From contig NZ_LT964761.1 in the NCBI RefSeq assembly GCF_900240275.1, positions 1,332,524 through 1,396,523 of the forward strand: 64,000 bases of DNA, in the 5' to 3' direction. The notes under the pieces are model-generated. The model had not been told where the DNA came from and ran no database searches. It was given only the letters and a program-made list of their open reading frames with translations. The translations under genes were made by a program, and so were the position numbers. The DNA is from [Lactobacillus] timonensis. Its GTDB lineage: Bacteria; Bacillota; Bacilli; Lactobacillales; Lactobacillaceae. Positions 1 to 10,000 of this stretch are shown here, piece by piece. Position 1 is the stretch's first letter, and each line of letters opens with the position of its first letter.

Positions 1-2
1 CT

Positions 3-86
3 AGTGCAAAACAGATAGAATCATTATTAGGAGTCATCCTGAATCATCCTTTCGATAGAAGCTATTTGGTCGTAGATTTTTCCTGA
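3..86 (+). CDS. C-terminal end of an unrecognised gene (partial)
   Basis: An open frame enters from the left edge and runs 27 codons to a TGA at 84-86, ending in the residues SYLVVDFS. A hairpin with a T-run begins two bases after the stop, as expected at the end of a real gene. The fragment is too short for me to recognise a family, and the reading frame is inferred only from its openness and the adjacent terminator. Confidence 0.3.
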   Translation, partial: SAKQIESLLGVILNHPFDRSYLVVDFS

Positions 87-87
87 A

Positions 88-112
88 GGGAGTCAGTGAT
101 GGCTCCCTTTTT
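88..112 (+). terminator. Rho-independent terminator
   Basis: GGGAGTCA (88-95) pairs with TGGCTCCC (100-107) through one G-T wobble and is followed by five T residues. It lies directly behind the partial open frame ending at 86. Confidence 0.5.
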
Positions 113-240
113 GTACGAAAAAATCCCGTTAACAGATTACCACGTTGGCAATCCATCAACAGGATTTAGTGTAGAGCCATTGTTTGTTAACGCTGAAGGG
201 ATACATTGGGAATTAGCCAGATGCATTATGTCTATTAGTT

Positions 241-432
241 TTATTTACCTGAAATATTATTAATTATGACTTTTTTAAGGGGATTAATACGATAATGATT
301 AAATTGATGAGCATTTAGGAACAACTGAAGTTGTGCTGGATAAACACCGTTTGCTTCAACAACGACTTCTGGCTTTTGAGTCAACACGTTTGAATTATTG
401 CGTTTGTCCTTGAGTATTACTGCTTTCGTCAC
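241..432 (-). pseudogene. IS110-family transposase fragment
   Basis: A 63-codon leftward open frame contains VVVEANGVYPAQLQLFL followed by NPLKK. This matches the pattern of the IS110 DEDD-type transposase N-terminal region (an EATGVY-like motif, a leucine-rich helix, then NPL). The N-terminal catalytic aspartate segment and the whole C-terminal domain are absent, so this is a remnant. The flanking sequence to position 680 is AT-rich with no sustained frame. The family call rests on motif recognition alone. Confidence 0.5.
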
Positions 433-684
433 TTTAAAGAGCTTGTCTTGGGCAGTCTTACAAAAGGGCTATTTATGCCAATTTCTAAAATAATCGACAG
501 TGTCATTGTGCCAATACCATAGGGAGAAGCTTTTGTGTAATAACAACATCGGAAGCTTTATCTATGACGTCAATTTGTTAAAGGGCCAGGGCATTTTAAT
601 CTTGTCCTCTTTTGTTAACTGAAAAGGATGAATTGTAATCCCATCAAAACTCGGCCTATCGTTAAATTATTATGTTTTATTCTC
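433..684. other. Degenerate intergenic stretch
   Basis: I see no intact gene here. Short leftward stretches look protein-like (for example about 25 codons ending near 560 with GITIHPFQLTKEDKIK), but none has a start site and a domain. Together with the neighbouring transposase fragment and ISL3 end, the stretch reads as decayed accessory DNA. Confidence 0.4.
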
Positions 685-742
685 ATCATAAATACAAAGC
701 GGCACCGATGGAAATACCATCGGTACCGAATAGTGTACAACC
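685..742 (-). mobile_element. Right-end remnant of an ISL3-family element
   Basis: This segment is closely similar to the right end of the complete ISL3 element in this window (36520-36577). It shares the outer ATAGTGTA-AACC end, the GGTACCGAATAG block and a sub-terminal hairpin (701-711 with 717-727). No transposase gene or left end accompanies it, so only the end survives. Orientation is the same as for the complete copy. A short plus-strand open stretch just beyond it (743-801) may be the tail of an interrupted gene. Confidence 0.6.
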
Positions 743-824
743 AACAAATACCACTGTTAGGTAGAGGAGGATTATCATATGCAGAGGAATTAGGTTGCTA
801 ATTTGAATAGTTAAGAAACTCTTT

Positions 825-4101
<3,277 letters not shown>

Positions 4102-4160
4102 TTTAATCATTCCTTTCTAATCATCTGAACAAGACAGTTTTTAAATTACTTAGTGGTGTT

Positions 4161-4223
4161 ATCACCTTCTAAAAGAAAAAGGCCAAAAAGCTATGACAGC
4201 TTTTTGGCCCTCCAGAAGGTGAT
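4161..4223 (-). terminator. Leader terminator of the bgl operon inside an outer inverted repeat
   Basis: In the leftward transcript, GGCCAAAAAGCT (4209-4198) pairs perfectly with AGCTTTTTGGCC (4192-4181), with loop ATGAC (4193-4197 on the plus strand), followed by TTTTTCTTTT (4180-4171). This is a strong intrinsic terminator between the promoter and the permease gene. It is enclosed by a perfect 10-bp inverted repeat, 4161-4170 with 4214-4223. The operon can only be read if this terminator is bypassed, so attenuation is likely. Confidence 0.8.
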
Positions 4224-4313
4224 GGGATCTCCCAATTGCTGCCCGTTTTATTGTTGATTACGGGCAACATAAAATTTAGTGCCCGCATTATTAGATAATA
4301 ATGACAGCACTAA
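4223..4313 (-). promoter_or_regulatory. Multi-hairpin bgl leader with alternative pairings
   Basis: In transcript order, hairpin A pairs TTAGTGC (4313-4307) with GCACTAA (4282-4276) and has an inner AT stem. Hairpin B pairs GTTGCCCGT (4268-4260) with ACGGGCAGC (4246-4238). A short palindrome, TGGGAGATCCCA, follows at 4234-4223. CGGGCA in the 3' side of A (4285-4280) can instead pair with TGCCCG in the 5' arm of B (4266-4261), which makes A and B mutually exclusive with that pairing. This resembles attenuator logic. I do not recognise a named RNA family. Confidence 0.55.
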
Positions 4314-4350
4314 TAATGTTATTATTGTTGCTAAATAGTGAGTTCTCCAT
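4291..4350 (-). CDS. Putative 19-residue leader peptide of the bgl operon
   Basis: An ATG at 4350 lies 8 bases behind a perfect AAGGAGG (4365-4359) and opens a 19-codon frame MENSLFSNNNNIISAVIII ending in TAA at 4291-4293. The frame begins shortly after the promoter at 4405-4433, and its last codons overlap hairpin A of the leader. A run of four Asn codons is followed by Ile-rich codons. Position, ribosome site and overlap with structure fit a regulatory leader peptide. Its sensing role is inference. Confidence 0.5.
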   Translation of the reverse strand: MENSLFSNNNNIISAVIII

Positions 4351-4404
4351 CGGTTTAACCTCCTTGCAAAATTAAAAAATAATGAGAAAATCTTGGTAGA
4401 AATT

Positions 4405-4433
4405 AGGATACCTGGAAGTCGATAAAATGTCAA
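4405..4433 (-). promoter_or_regulatory. Promoter of the bgl operon
   Basis: TTGACA (4433-4428) and TATCCT (4410-4405) are separated by exactly 17 bases on the minus strand, a near-consensus housekeeping promoter. It lies just beyond the terminator of the next gene and reads into the leader peptide. Confidence 0.75.
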
Positions 4434-4439
4434 CACCTG

Positions 4440-4478
4440 TTTTAAATAAAAACACCGGTGATTAAGAACACCGGTGTT
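4440..4478 (-). terminator. Terminator of the ABM-like gene
   Basis: AACACCGGTG (4451-4460) and CACCGGTGTT (4469-4478) form a perfect 10-bp stem. On the minus strand it is followed by TTTATTTAAA. It ends the gene at 4499-4993 and insulates the bgl promoter. Confidence 0.75.
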
Positions 4479-4498
4479 AACTTAATTGATGGCAGTGT

Positions 4499-4993
4499 TT
4501 AATCGTCAGCCAGACGGTAGACTTCAGTAAAGTGGTCGTTACAAGCACTACGAGCAGCAAATTCGACAATTTCATTATAGTCGTCACCGTCACGCCAAGC
4601 GTTCATCTTATCGCGATCGAACCATATTGTAATGAGGATAGTGCGTTGCTTAACGTCATCTCTTGAACAAAGAAGGCCGCCAATCATTCCGTCTTTTTGA
4701 CTATTATCCAGTACTTGAGATGCTTTTTTACGGAAAAGTTCTTCGTCGTGCTTACCCAAACGGAATGACTCGTAACGGATCAAACCGCGAAATTCAATGT
4801 TACCAGTTTTTTTGAATGGACGTAAGGTAATGCCGTAGTCAAAAATACTGTCTTTACCGGACAGGTCAAACAGGGCAAATTTGTCTTCATGTTTGACTTC
4901 TTGAAGGTAGGCAAACTGACGGTCGGTGTTATCAGCCATCAGTTGCTTTAAATTGTCCGGGGAACCAAAGGTCAAAATGATTTTATTAGTCAT
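4499..4993 (-). CDS. Hypothetical protein with an ABM-like C-terminal half
   Basis: This protein is 164 residues, soluble, and without signal or membrane segment. Its C-terminal half (about 85-164) ends in a beta strand ILITIWFDRDKMNAWRD followed by a helix and YRLADD. This resembles the dimeric alpha/beta-barrel ABM fold (antibiotic biosynthesis monooxygenase, IsdG-like), but I cannot name a substrate. The gene has its own terminator at 4440-4478 and is transcribed away from spxA. A cre-like sequence (5014-5028, one mismatch to the common consensus) precedes it, so catabolite control is possible but unproven. The ATG at 4993 follows GAGGAAGT. Confidence 0.55.
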   Translation of the reverse strand: MTNKIILTFGSPDNLKQLMADNTDRQFAYLQEVKHEDKFALFDLSGKDSIFDYGITLRPFKKTGNIEFRGLIRYESFRLGKHDEELFRKKASQVLDNSQKDGMIGGLLCSRDDVKQRTILITIWFDRDKMNAWRDGDDYNEIVEFAARSACNDHFTEVYRLADD

Positions 4994-5087
4994 TGAGATT
5001 ACTTCCTCACATTATTAATCGTTTTCATTTCCATGATACACTACCACGAGTGCAATATCTAACAAAAATCGGAATTTGTCATAATCG

Positions 5088-5238
5088 ACGTGCTTTTTTA
5101 TTTGAATTCACAAAAAATTCACAGAATCTTCCTTACAAAAAGTAAATAAATTCACTGGGAACTATTTTATTCGACTGCTGATCGTCGTATAATATATACA
5201 TAAAGTTATTCAACTGAAAAGTGAAAGGGAGGCATTTG
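5088..5238 (+). promoter_or_regulatory. Upstream region and -10 box of spxA
   Basis: A perfect TATAAT lies at 5188-5193, 45 bases before the spxA start. No good -35 sits at 17 bases, so an activator may be involved. The stretch before it is AT-rich with repeated ATTCACA-like motifs. Confidence 0.45.
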
Positions 5239-5640
5239 ATGATTACTTTATATACGTCTCCAAGTTGCACTTCTTGCCGCAAGGCTCGTGCATGGTTAAA
5301 AGAGCATAATATTCCGTTCGTTGAACGTAATGTTTTTGCAGAACCGATGTCAATGGATGAAATCAAGGGAATTTTGCAGATGACTGAAAACGGAACGGAA
5401 GATATCATTTCAAAGCGTTCCAAAGCATATAAGCAACTGAAGGTTAATTTAGACGAGTTGCCACTAAAAAAGCTTTATGTTTTACTTCACCAAAATCCTG
5501 GACTGCTTCGCCGACCCATCATTGTTGATGACCGGCGGCTTCAAGTGGGTTACAATGAAGATGAAATCCGCCGATTTTTGCCGCGTCAGGTACGGCGTTT
5601 AGAACTGCAAGAAGCGCAACGACGAGCTAACTTAGGTTAA
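5239..5640 (+). CDS. spxA: Redox-sensing transcriptional regulator Spx
   Basis: This 133-residue ArsC/thioredoxin-fold protein binds the RNA polymerase alpha C-terminal domain and redirects transcription under thiol stress. The redox switch CTSC occupies residues 10-13 ([15 protein letters not shown]). The family-typical [16 protein letters not shown] and [20 protein letters not shown] follow. The ATG at 5239 is chosen because AAAGGGAGG lies 6 bases upstream; an in-frame upstream start at 5221 has no such site. Neighbours mecA, coiA and spxH recreate the Bacillus spx locus. SpxH delivers Spx to ClpXP, so substrate and adaptor are close together. A terminator follows at 5655. Confidence 0.93.
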   Translation: MITLYTSPSCTSCRKARAWLKEHNIPFVERNVFAEPMSMDEIKGILQMTENGTEDIISKRSKAYKQLKVNLDELPLKKLYVLLHQNPGLLRRPIIVDDRRLQVGYNEDEIRRFLPRQVRRLELQEAQRRANLG

Positions 5641-5654
5641 TTAAATTATTAAAG

Positions 5655-5678
5655 AGCGGCGATTATTCGCCGCTTTTT
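5655..5678 (+). terminator. Terminator of spxA
   Basis: AGCGGCGA (5655-5662) pairs perfectly with TCGCCGCT (5667-5674) across a TTAT loop and is followed by five T residues. Confidence 0.85.
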
Positions 5679-5756
5679 GTGTAAAGGCATATTCTTTACT
5701 TTTTTTGGCAAACCTGTAAAATTAACGTATTGACATAATGAACGGAGGCGCTTGTC

Positions 5757-6440
5757 ATGAAGATGGAACACATCAACGAAAACACGATTCGCGTCCTGCT
5801 CGGCAGTGACGACCTCAGCGCCCGCGGGATTACAGTTCTTGACCTTTTAGGAAATCGCAAACAGATTCAGGACTTTTTCTACAGTATCCTTGATGAGGTT
5901 GATACGAACCATGAATTTCGTGATAATGAAACAGTAACGTTTCAGGTCTTGCCGACACGAACGGGTCTCGAATTATTTATTAGTAAGGTCGACCCAGATA
6001 GTGAAGATGGCAACGTAAATAATGATGCTATTTCTCGTTACATTAAGCGAGAAATGGTCGGCAAAGATCAGCAAGTAATCAATACTAATCCCACTGGGCA
6101 AGAAAAGGGTTCTGCTGACGCACCACAAGATGAATTTGGTGAGGAACCGATGATAACCAGGGTGGTTAAGTTTAATAACTTTGAAGACGTAATTAGTGCT
6201 AGTCACATGATTGAGCCAGTAGATCAAATGAGTAGTGATCTTTATAGTCTTGATGAGCAGTACTTTCTTATTTTGACCTTCTTTAATGATGGTGCACTTG
6301 CTGAAGGGATTATTGATGACGTGCTGGCAATGTTAAGTGAATATGCTCTGCAAACTGCCATTACAGCCGATATTATTGAGGAACACGGGAAGATACTAAT
6401 GTCACATTCGGCGCTTGAACGAGTACGATACTATTTTTAA
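5757..6440 (+). CDS. mecA: Adaptor protein MecA
   Basis: This 227-residue adaptor links substrates (ComK, ComX or others) to ClpC-ClpP. The conserved N-terminal substrate-binding domain (1-80: MKMEHINENTIRVLLGSDDL, RGITVLDLLGN) and the C-terminal Clp-binding domain (about 125-227) are joined by an acidic, variable linker containing [22 protein letters not shown] lies 8 bases before the ATG. It sits between spxA and coiA as in Bacillus subtilis and has its own terminator (6461), so it is probably monocistronic. Confidence 0.93.
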   Translation: MKMEHINENTIRVLLGSDDLSARGITVLDLLGNRKQIQDFFYSILDEVDTNHEFRDNETVTFQVLPTRTGLELFISKVDPDSEDGNVNNDAISRYIKREMVGKDQQVINTNPTGQEKGSADAPQDEFGEEPMITRVVKFNNFEDVISASHMIEPVDQMSSDLYSLDEQYFLILTFFNDGALAEGIIDDVLAMLSEYALQTAITADIIEEHGKILMSHSALERVRYYF

Positions 6441-6460
6441 GTTAAATACTAACTAATTTC

Positions 6461-6490
6461 TGGTGTTGCCAATGGCAATGCCATTTTTTT
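6461..6490 (+). terminator. Terminator of mecA
   Basis: A 10-bp stem (6461-6470 with 6474-6483, two G-T pairs) has loop AAT and is followed by seven T residues. Confidence 0.8.
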
Positions 6491-6540
6491 TCGTGCTTTT
6501 GGCAGAACCTTTACGTAATTAATAACTGGGAGGAGATAAA

Positions 6541-7576
6541 ATGAAAGTTGCTTTATTACATGAACGTCCAGTACGAGCAGAGTTGTGTTTTAAAAGCGCA
6601 GACTATCGTTGTACTGATTGCGGGCAGCAAATGATTTTATGCCGTGGAACGAAAAAAGTTGCTTATTTTGCTCATCACAGGCGTGATGATTGTGGTAGCA
6701 GTGATGGAGAAACACCCTAACCACGCCCGCGGTAAGCAACAAATTTTTAACTGGGCACAAGCACAAGGGTGGCAGCCACAAATGGAAGTTTATCTTAGTG
6801 AAATTGCTCAGCGACCGGATGTGTTGGTTCACATTAATGGACGGCCAATGGCATTGGAATTTCAATGTAGTTCTCTGTCGGCACAACGCTTACAAGAAAG
6901 AAATGATGGCTATCATCGGTTGGGCATTGCTGTGTACTGGTTATTGGGACCGACCTATCTTCGTCATTTACGCGCGGGAATGATCTCACAGTTTACCCAA
7001 CTTCATGCGGGGAGTCCTCACCTGGCCTTTTGGCGACTTGATCGACAGGAGATTGAATTTCGCCAGAACTATTATCGTCCTTTTTTGAGTAGAAAGATGG
7101 TTAGCACCAGAGACTTGATTTTACGTCAAACACAATCGCTTCAGCGTTACATGCATTATCGGGATCGTCGGTGGCGTTCACTGATTAACCAGGCTTACGT
7201 GAATGGTCACCAACTAAGTGCTTGCCCACTCGTGGTTCACCCGTTAGTACCACAGTGGCCCTTACTAGACCAGGGAGAACTATATTGGCGCTTAAGGATC
7301 ATTTTAAAGTTGACTATTTGCCAGGTGGGGATGATTTGGCGACGTTCGGAATGGAATCATTGGTTGATTCAACAAGGGCGGTGGTGGCCAACTCCTTGTT
7401 TGACACGGAAAAGTCGGCAACGGTTAATTCACAAAATCGTCGACCAATTTACTAGTGAATTGCTTGACGCGGGAGTGGTTCGACAAGAAAATGCCAATAT
7501 CTGTTTGATGAGACAGCCGCAGTGGTTTGACGACGATACTGTTAAGGTAAAGAAACTTCTTGAAGGATGTAGATAG
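6541..7576 (+). pseudogene. coiA: Competence protein CoiA, frameshifted
   Basis: CoiA is a nuclease-like protein that promotes recombination of imported DNA during competence. The N-terminal zinc-ribbon part starts at the ATG 6541 (behind GGGAGGAG) and reads YRCTDCGQQMILCRG then VAYFAHHRRDDC, but this frame stops at 6718-6720. The rest (EKHPNHARGKQQIFNW, QRPDVLVHINGRPMALEFQ, to 7576) is in the next frame. Removing one A from GAGAAACAC (6708-6715) would restore D-G-E-H-P-N-H-A-R-G-K, the expected CoiA sequence. One extra base therefore explains the break. It could be a natural mutation or a sequencing error. A start inside the second frame would lack the zinc ribbon. Confidence 0.8.
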
Positions 7577-7583
7577 TATTATG

Positions 7584-7640
7584 TTGACACGGTGTCATTT
7601 CGACGCTATTATTTAAGACAATAAGTTGACACGGTGTCAT
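7584..7640 (+). promoter_or_regulatory. hrtRBA promoter with two HrtR-type operators
   Basis: TTGACA (7584-7589) and TATTAT (7607-7612) are 17 bases apart. The palindrome TGACACGGTGTCA occurs at 7585-7597, overlapping the -35, and again at 7627-7639, exactly 42 bp (four helical turns) downstream. As I recall, the Lactococcus HrtR operator is ATGACAC-N-GTGTCAT, which these sites match except at one outer base. Haem-relieved autorepression is inferred. Confidence 0.8.
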
Positions 7641-7658
7641 GATAAAGGAGGAACTACT

Positions 7659-8207
7659 TTGCCATCACCACAGTTTTTACGGTTGCCAGCTGTCAAGCAG
7701 GATAAGGTCCTGTCAGCATTATTTCACGAATTTACTCATTACTCACTTGCAAATGCCCAGGTGGCGCGGATTGTCAAGGATGCTGGTATCGCAAGAGGCG
7801 CTTTTTATAATTACTTTGCTGACCTCGAGGATGCTTATTCATATTTGTTTGCGCACGAGATGAAAGAAGTTCATCAGCCCCTGTGGTTGAATCATAAACG
7901 ACAGCTTTCGGCTGACGATTATCTTCAGCAAACGACCCTTTTTTTAAAAAGTGTTAATCGACAAAAATTACGTCAACTTCTTATTTTTCACTACCAAACA
8001 AATGCTGGTTTACTGCGGCAAATTAAAGGTGGGCAACGGTGGCTTCCTCCGGAAAAAGAAGCAACGCCACGTCAATGGGCAACCAAGACACTTATCCATC
8101 AGGCAATCAGGGAAGCAATTTTAAATCCAAGAGCAGAAGAACAAATTTTACGAAAGCTGAAAGTGGTCTTAAATCTGCTGGAGGGGGGGAGCTTAAAGTG
8201 TTTTTAG
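7659..8207 (+). CDS. hrtR: TetR-family repressor, HrtR-like
   Basis: This 182-residue repressor has an N-terminal TetR helix-turn-helix (about 20-60, with ARIVKDAGIARGAFYNYF) and a divergent helical ligand domain. The TTG at 7659 is chosen because GGAGG lies 7 bases upstream; further upstream starts would read through the operator. It leads a three-gene operon in the same order as Lactococcus hrtR-hrtB-hrtA, and its promoter carries two palindromes of the HrtR type. Haem as ligand is inferred from operator and gene order, not from visible haem-binding residues. Its end overlaps the permease start by 10 bases. Confidence 0.75.
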   Translation: MPSPQFLRLPAVKQDKVLSALFHEFTHYSLANAQVARIVKDAGIARGAFYNYFADLEDAYSYLFAHEMKEVHQPLWLNHKRQLSADDYLQQTTLFLKSVNRQKLRQLLIFHYQTNAGLLRQIKGGQRWLPPEKEATPRQWATKTLIHQAIREAILNPRAEEQILRKLKVVLNLLEGGSLKCF

Positions 8208-9259
8208 CATGGCATGAAATTAAGCGGGAAAAGGTCCGTTATGGCCTTGTTATTGCAATGATCGTGCTGATAAGTTACCTGTTATTTATGCTAGTAGGGC
8301 TGATGGACGGGCTGAAGAATGAAAATACTGCTGCTATTGAAGAGTGGCGGACAGAAACCGTTTGGTTGAATAAGGGGAGTAACGATCGCTTAGCAGAATC
8401 GGTATTGACATACCAGCAAGTTGCTAGCTTGCCACAAACCGACCACTTTTCACTGATTGGTGACCAACCAGTAAAAATGGAATTAGACCGTCAACATCAC
8501 CGTCATGCTCAAACTCTTCAGTTTATCGGACTGAATTCAACAGAGTTTATTGCGCAAAAGAGGGTAATGTTGACTAGCGGACACCAAGTCAGAAATAGTC
8601 AACAGTTGGTTTTAGATAATTCCCTGAAACAAAAAGGTTATCGGCTGGGAGACTGGGTCGTTTTGAATGGCGGGACTAAGAAGTTTCGCATAGTGGGTTT
8701 TGCTCGTAACGCTAAGATTAATATTTCACCGGTTGCCTACGGAACATTAAAAGCGTGGCAACAACTGCGAGGTGGCAATTTTGCTGCTAGTGCGGTTATT
8801 AGCGACCGCAAATCGCATGATAGTGGATATGAGTTGAAACGATATTCGGTTCAGCAGTTTATTAATAAGCTTCCAGGATATACGGCACAAAATGCGACAT
8901 TGCAACTGATGATTGCATTTCTGCTGGTGATCTCGTTGGTAGTCATTGCGGTTTTTCTCTACATTTTGACCATGCAAAAGAAACAGCAGTACGCACTCTT
9001 GCGTGCGCAGGGCATTCCAGCTAAGACATTGGTAATGGCGACCATCAGTCAGTCACTGTTGCTCATAATAACGGGGTTAGTTATTTCGACTGGTTTGACA
9101 GTGCTGACCGTTCATTTGCTCCCCGCGGGAGTTCCGATTATGTTTAAGATAAATAACATGATTTTGATGGGAATAGGGATGGTAGCAATTGGTGTTTTAG
9201 GAGCGCTCGTTCCGGCGCTGATGATCGTCCGGATTGATCCGCTTGATGCGTTGAAATGA
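8198..9259 (+). CDS. hrtB: ABC transporter permease, HrtB/FtsX type
   Basis: This 353-residue MacB/FtsX-type permease has one N-terminal membrane segment (RYGLVIAMIVLISYLLFML), a long extracytoplasmic domain (about 45-235) and three C-terminal membrane segments. The GTG at 8198 follows a very G-rich GGAGGGGGG site inside the end of hrtR, giving VFLAWHEIKREKVRYGL, the usual start in lactobacillar HrtB-like proteins. With the ATPase 10 bases downstream it should extrude haem from the membrane or cytoplasm. The alternative is an undefined MacB-like exporter; the paired operator sequence favours haem. Confidence 0.75.
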   Translation: MFLAWHEIKREKVRYGLVIAMIVLISYLLFMLVGLMDGLKNENTAAIEEWRTETVWLNKGSNDRLAESVLTYQQVASLPQTDHFSLIGDQPVKMELDRQHHRHAQTLQFIGLNSTEFIAQKRVMLTSGHQVRNSQQLVLDNSLKQKGYRLGDWVVLNGGTKKFRIVGFARNAKINISPVAYGTLKAWQQLRGGNFAASAVISDRKSHDSGYELKRYSVQQFINKLPGYTAQNATLQLMIAFLLVISLVVIAVFLYILTMQKKQQYALLRAQGIPAKTLVMATISQSLLLIITGLVISTGLTVLTVHLLPAGVPIMFKINNMILMGIGMVAIGVLGALVPALMIVRIDPLDALK

Positions 9260-9269
9260 GGAAATCAAG

Positions 9270-9941
9270 ATGAAAATGATTGAATTAGATCATGTGAATA
9301 AGATTTTCGGTAATGGTGTCGGTCGTGTTCAAGCAATCAAAGATATTAGCTTTGCGGCGAAAAGCGGCGAACTAAGCCTTGTTTTAGGCCCTTCTGGTTC
9401 TGGGAAAAGTACTTTTCTGACCATTGCTGGTGGGTTGCAGAAACCAACGAGCGGAACGGTCAAAATTGGTGGAATCGATGTCGGCTCCTTATCCGCCAAG
9501 GAAAGAGACCGACTCCGGTTGAATAAAGTTGGTTTCGTTTTGCAAAATTACGACTTATTACCCTACCTAACTGTTAAAGAACAGTTTCAACTGATTCAAC
9601 GGGTGAGTTCGCAAACAATCAGTCAGCAAGAATTAAAGAAACTGCTGAAAGAGCTGGGTATTGACCAACTAGTTAACAAATACCCACCACAACTATCCGG
9701 GGGACAGATGCAGCGGGTTGCTATTGCGCGGGCGCTATATCAAAAGCCAGCGGTTATTCTCGCTGACGAGCCTACCGCTGCATTGGATTCTCAGCGAGTT
9801 CAGGTGGTTGGTAAATTATTGACTAACCTCGCTCACCAACGTGGTGAAACTGTTATTGTGGTCACACATGACGAACGTTTACGGAGCTTTGCCGACCACG
9901 TTTATCAGATTATTGATGGTCAGATGACTATGGAAAGCTGA
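9270..9941 (+). CDS. hrtA: ABC transporter ATPase, HrtA-like
   Basis: This 223-residue LolD/MacB-type ATPase has Walker A GPSGSGKS (about residue 41), a Q-loop in FVLQNYDLLPYL, signature LSGGQMQR, Walker B VILADEP and the switch histidine in VVTHDE. It is the energising subunit for the adjacent permease. The ATG at 9270 follows GAGGAAATC. A symmetric terminator follows. The hrtRBA operon occupies the place between coiA and spxH where Bacillus has pepF, so it looks like an insertion into a conserved locus. Confidence 0.8.
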   Translation: MKMIELDHVNKIFGNGVGRVQAIKDISFAAKSGELSLVLGPSGSGKSTFLTIAGGLQKPTSGTVKIGGIDVGSLSAKERDRLRLNKVGFVLQNYDLLPYLTVKEQFQLIQRVSSQTISQQELKKLLKELGIDQLVNKYPPQLSGGQMQRVAIARALYQKPAVILADEPTAALDSQRVQVVGKLLTNLAHQRGETVIVVTHDERLRSFADHVYQIIDGQMTMES

Positions 9942-9950
9942 AGAAACAAC

Positions 9951-9983
9951 TAAACGCCAGCGCTGAAATAACGCTGGCGTTTA
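9951..9983. terminator. Bidirectional terminator between hrtA and spxH
   Basis: TAAACGCCAGCG (9951-9962) and CGCTGGCGTTTA (9972-9983) form a perfect 12-bp stem between convergent genes, with A/T-rich flanks serving both directions. Confidence 0.75.
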
Positions 9984-10000
9984 GTTAGTTTAATTAATAA

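Noticed and set aside
99-263. A 54-codon rightward frame starting MAPFLYEKIPLTDYHVG with a GGGAG site.
   Set aside because: Its ribosome site and start lie inside the terminator hairpin at 88-112, it ends in IS remnant DNA, and no family is recognisable. It could be a truncated gene but is not supported enough to list.
743-801. Tail of a rightward gene interrupted by the ISL3 remnant.
   Set aside because: Only about 19 codons remain and no family can be named; kept as part of a finding, not as a feature.
4248-4436. A 62-codon leftward frame rich in Leu, Ile and Thr across the bgl leader.
   Set aside because: Its start overlaps the promoter -35 and it has no ribosome site. The 19-codon frame in another register has a perfect site, so the longer frame is taken as chance.
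6644-7576. coiA as an intact shorter gene starting at 6644.
   Set aside because: This would discard the conserved zinc ribbon encoded at 6541-6717 in the neighbouring frame, which has the proper ribosome site; a frameshift explains the data better.
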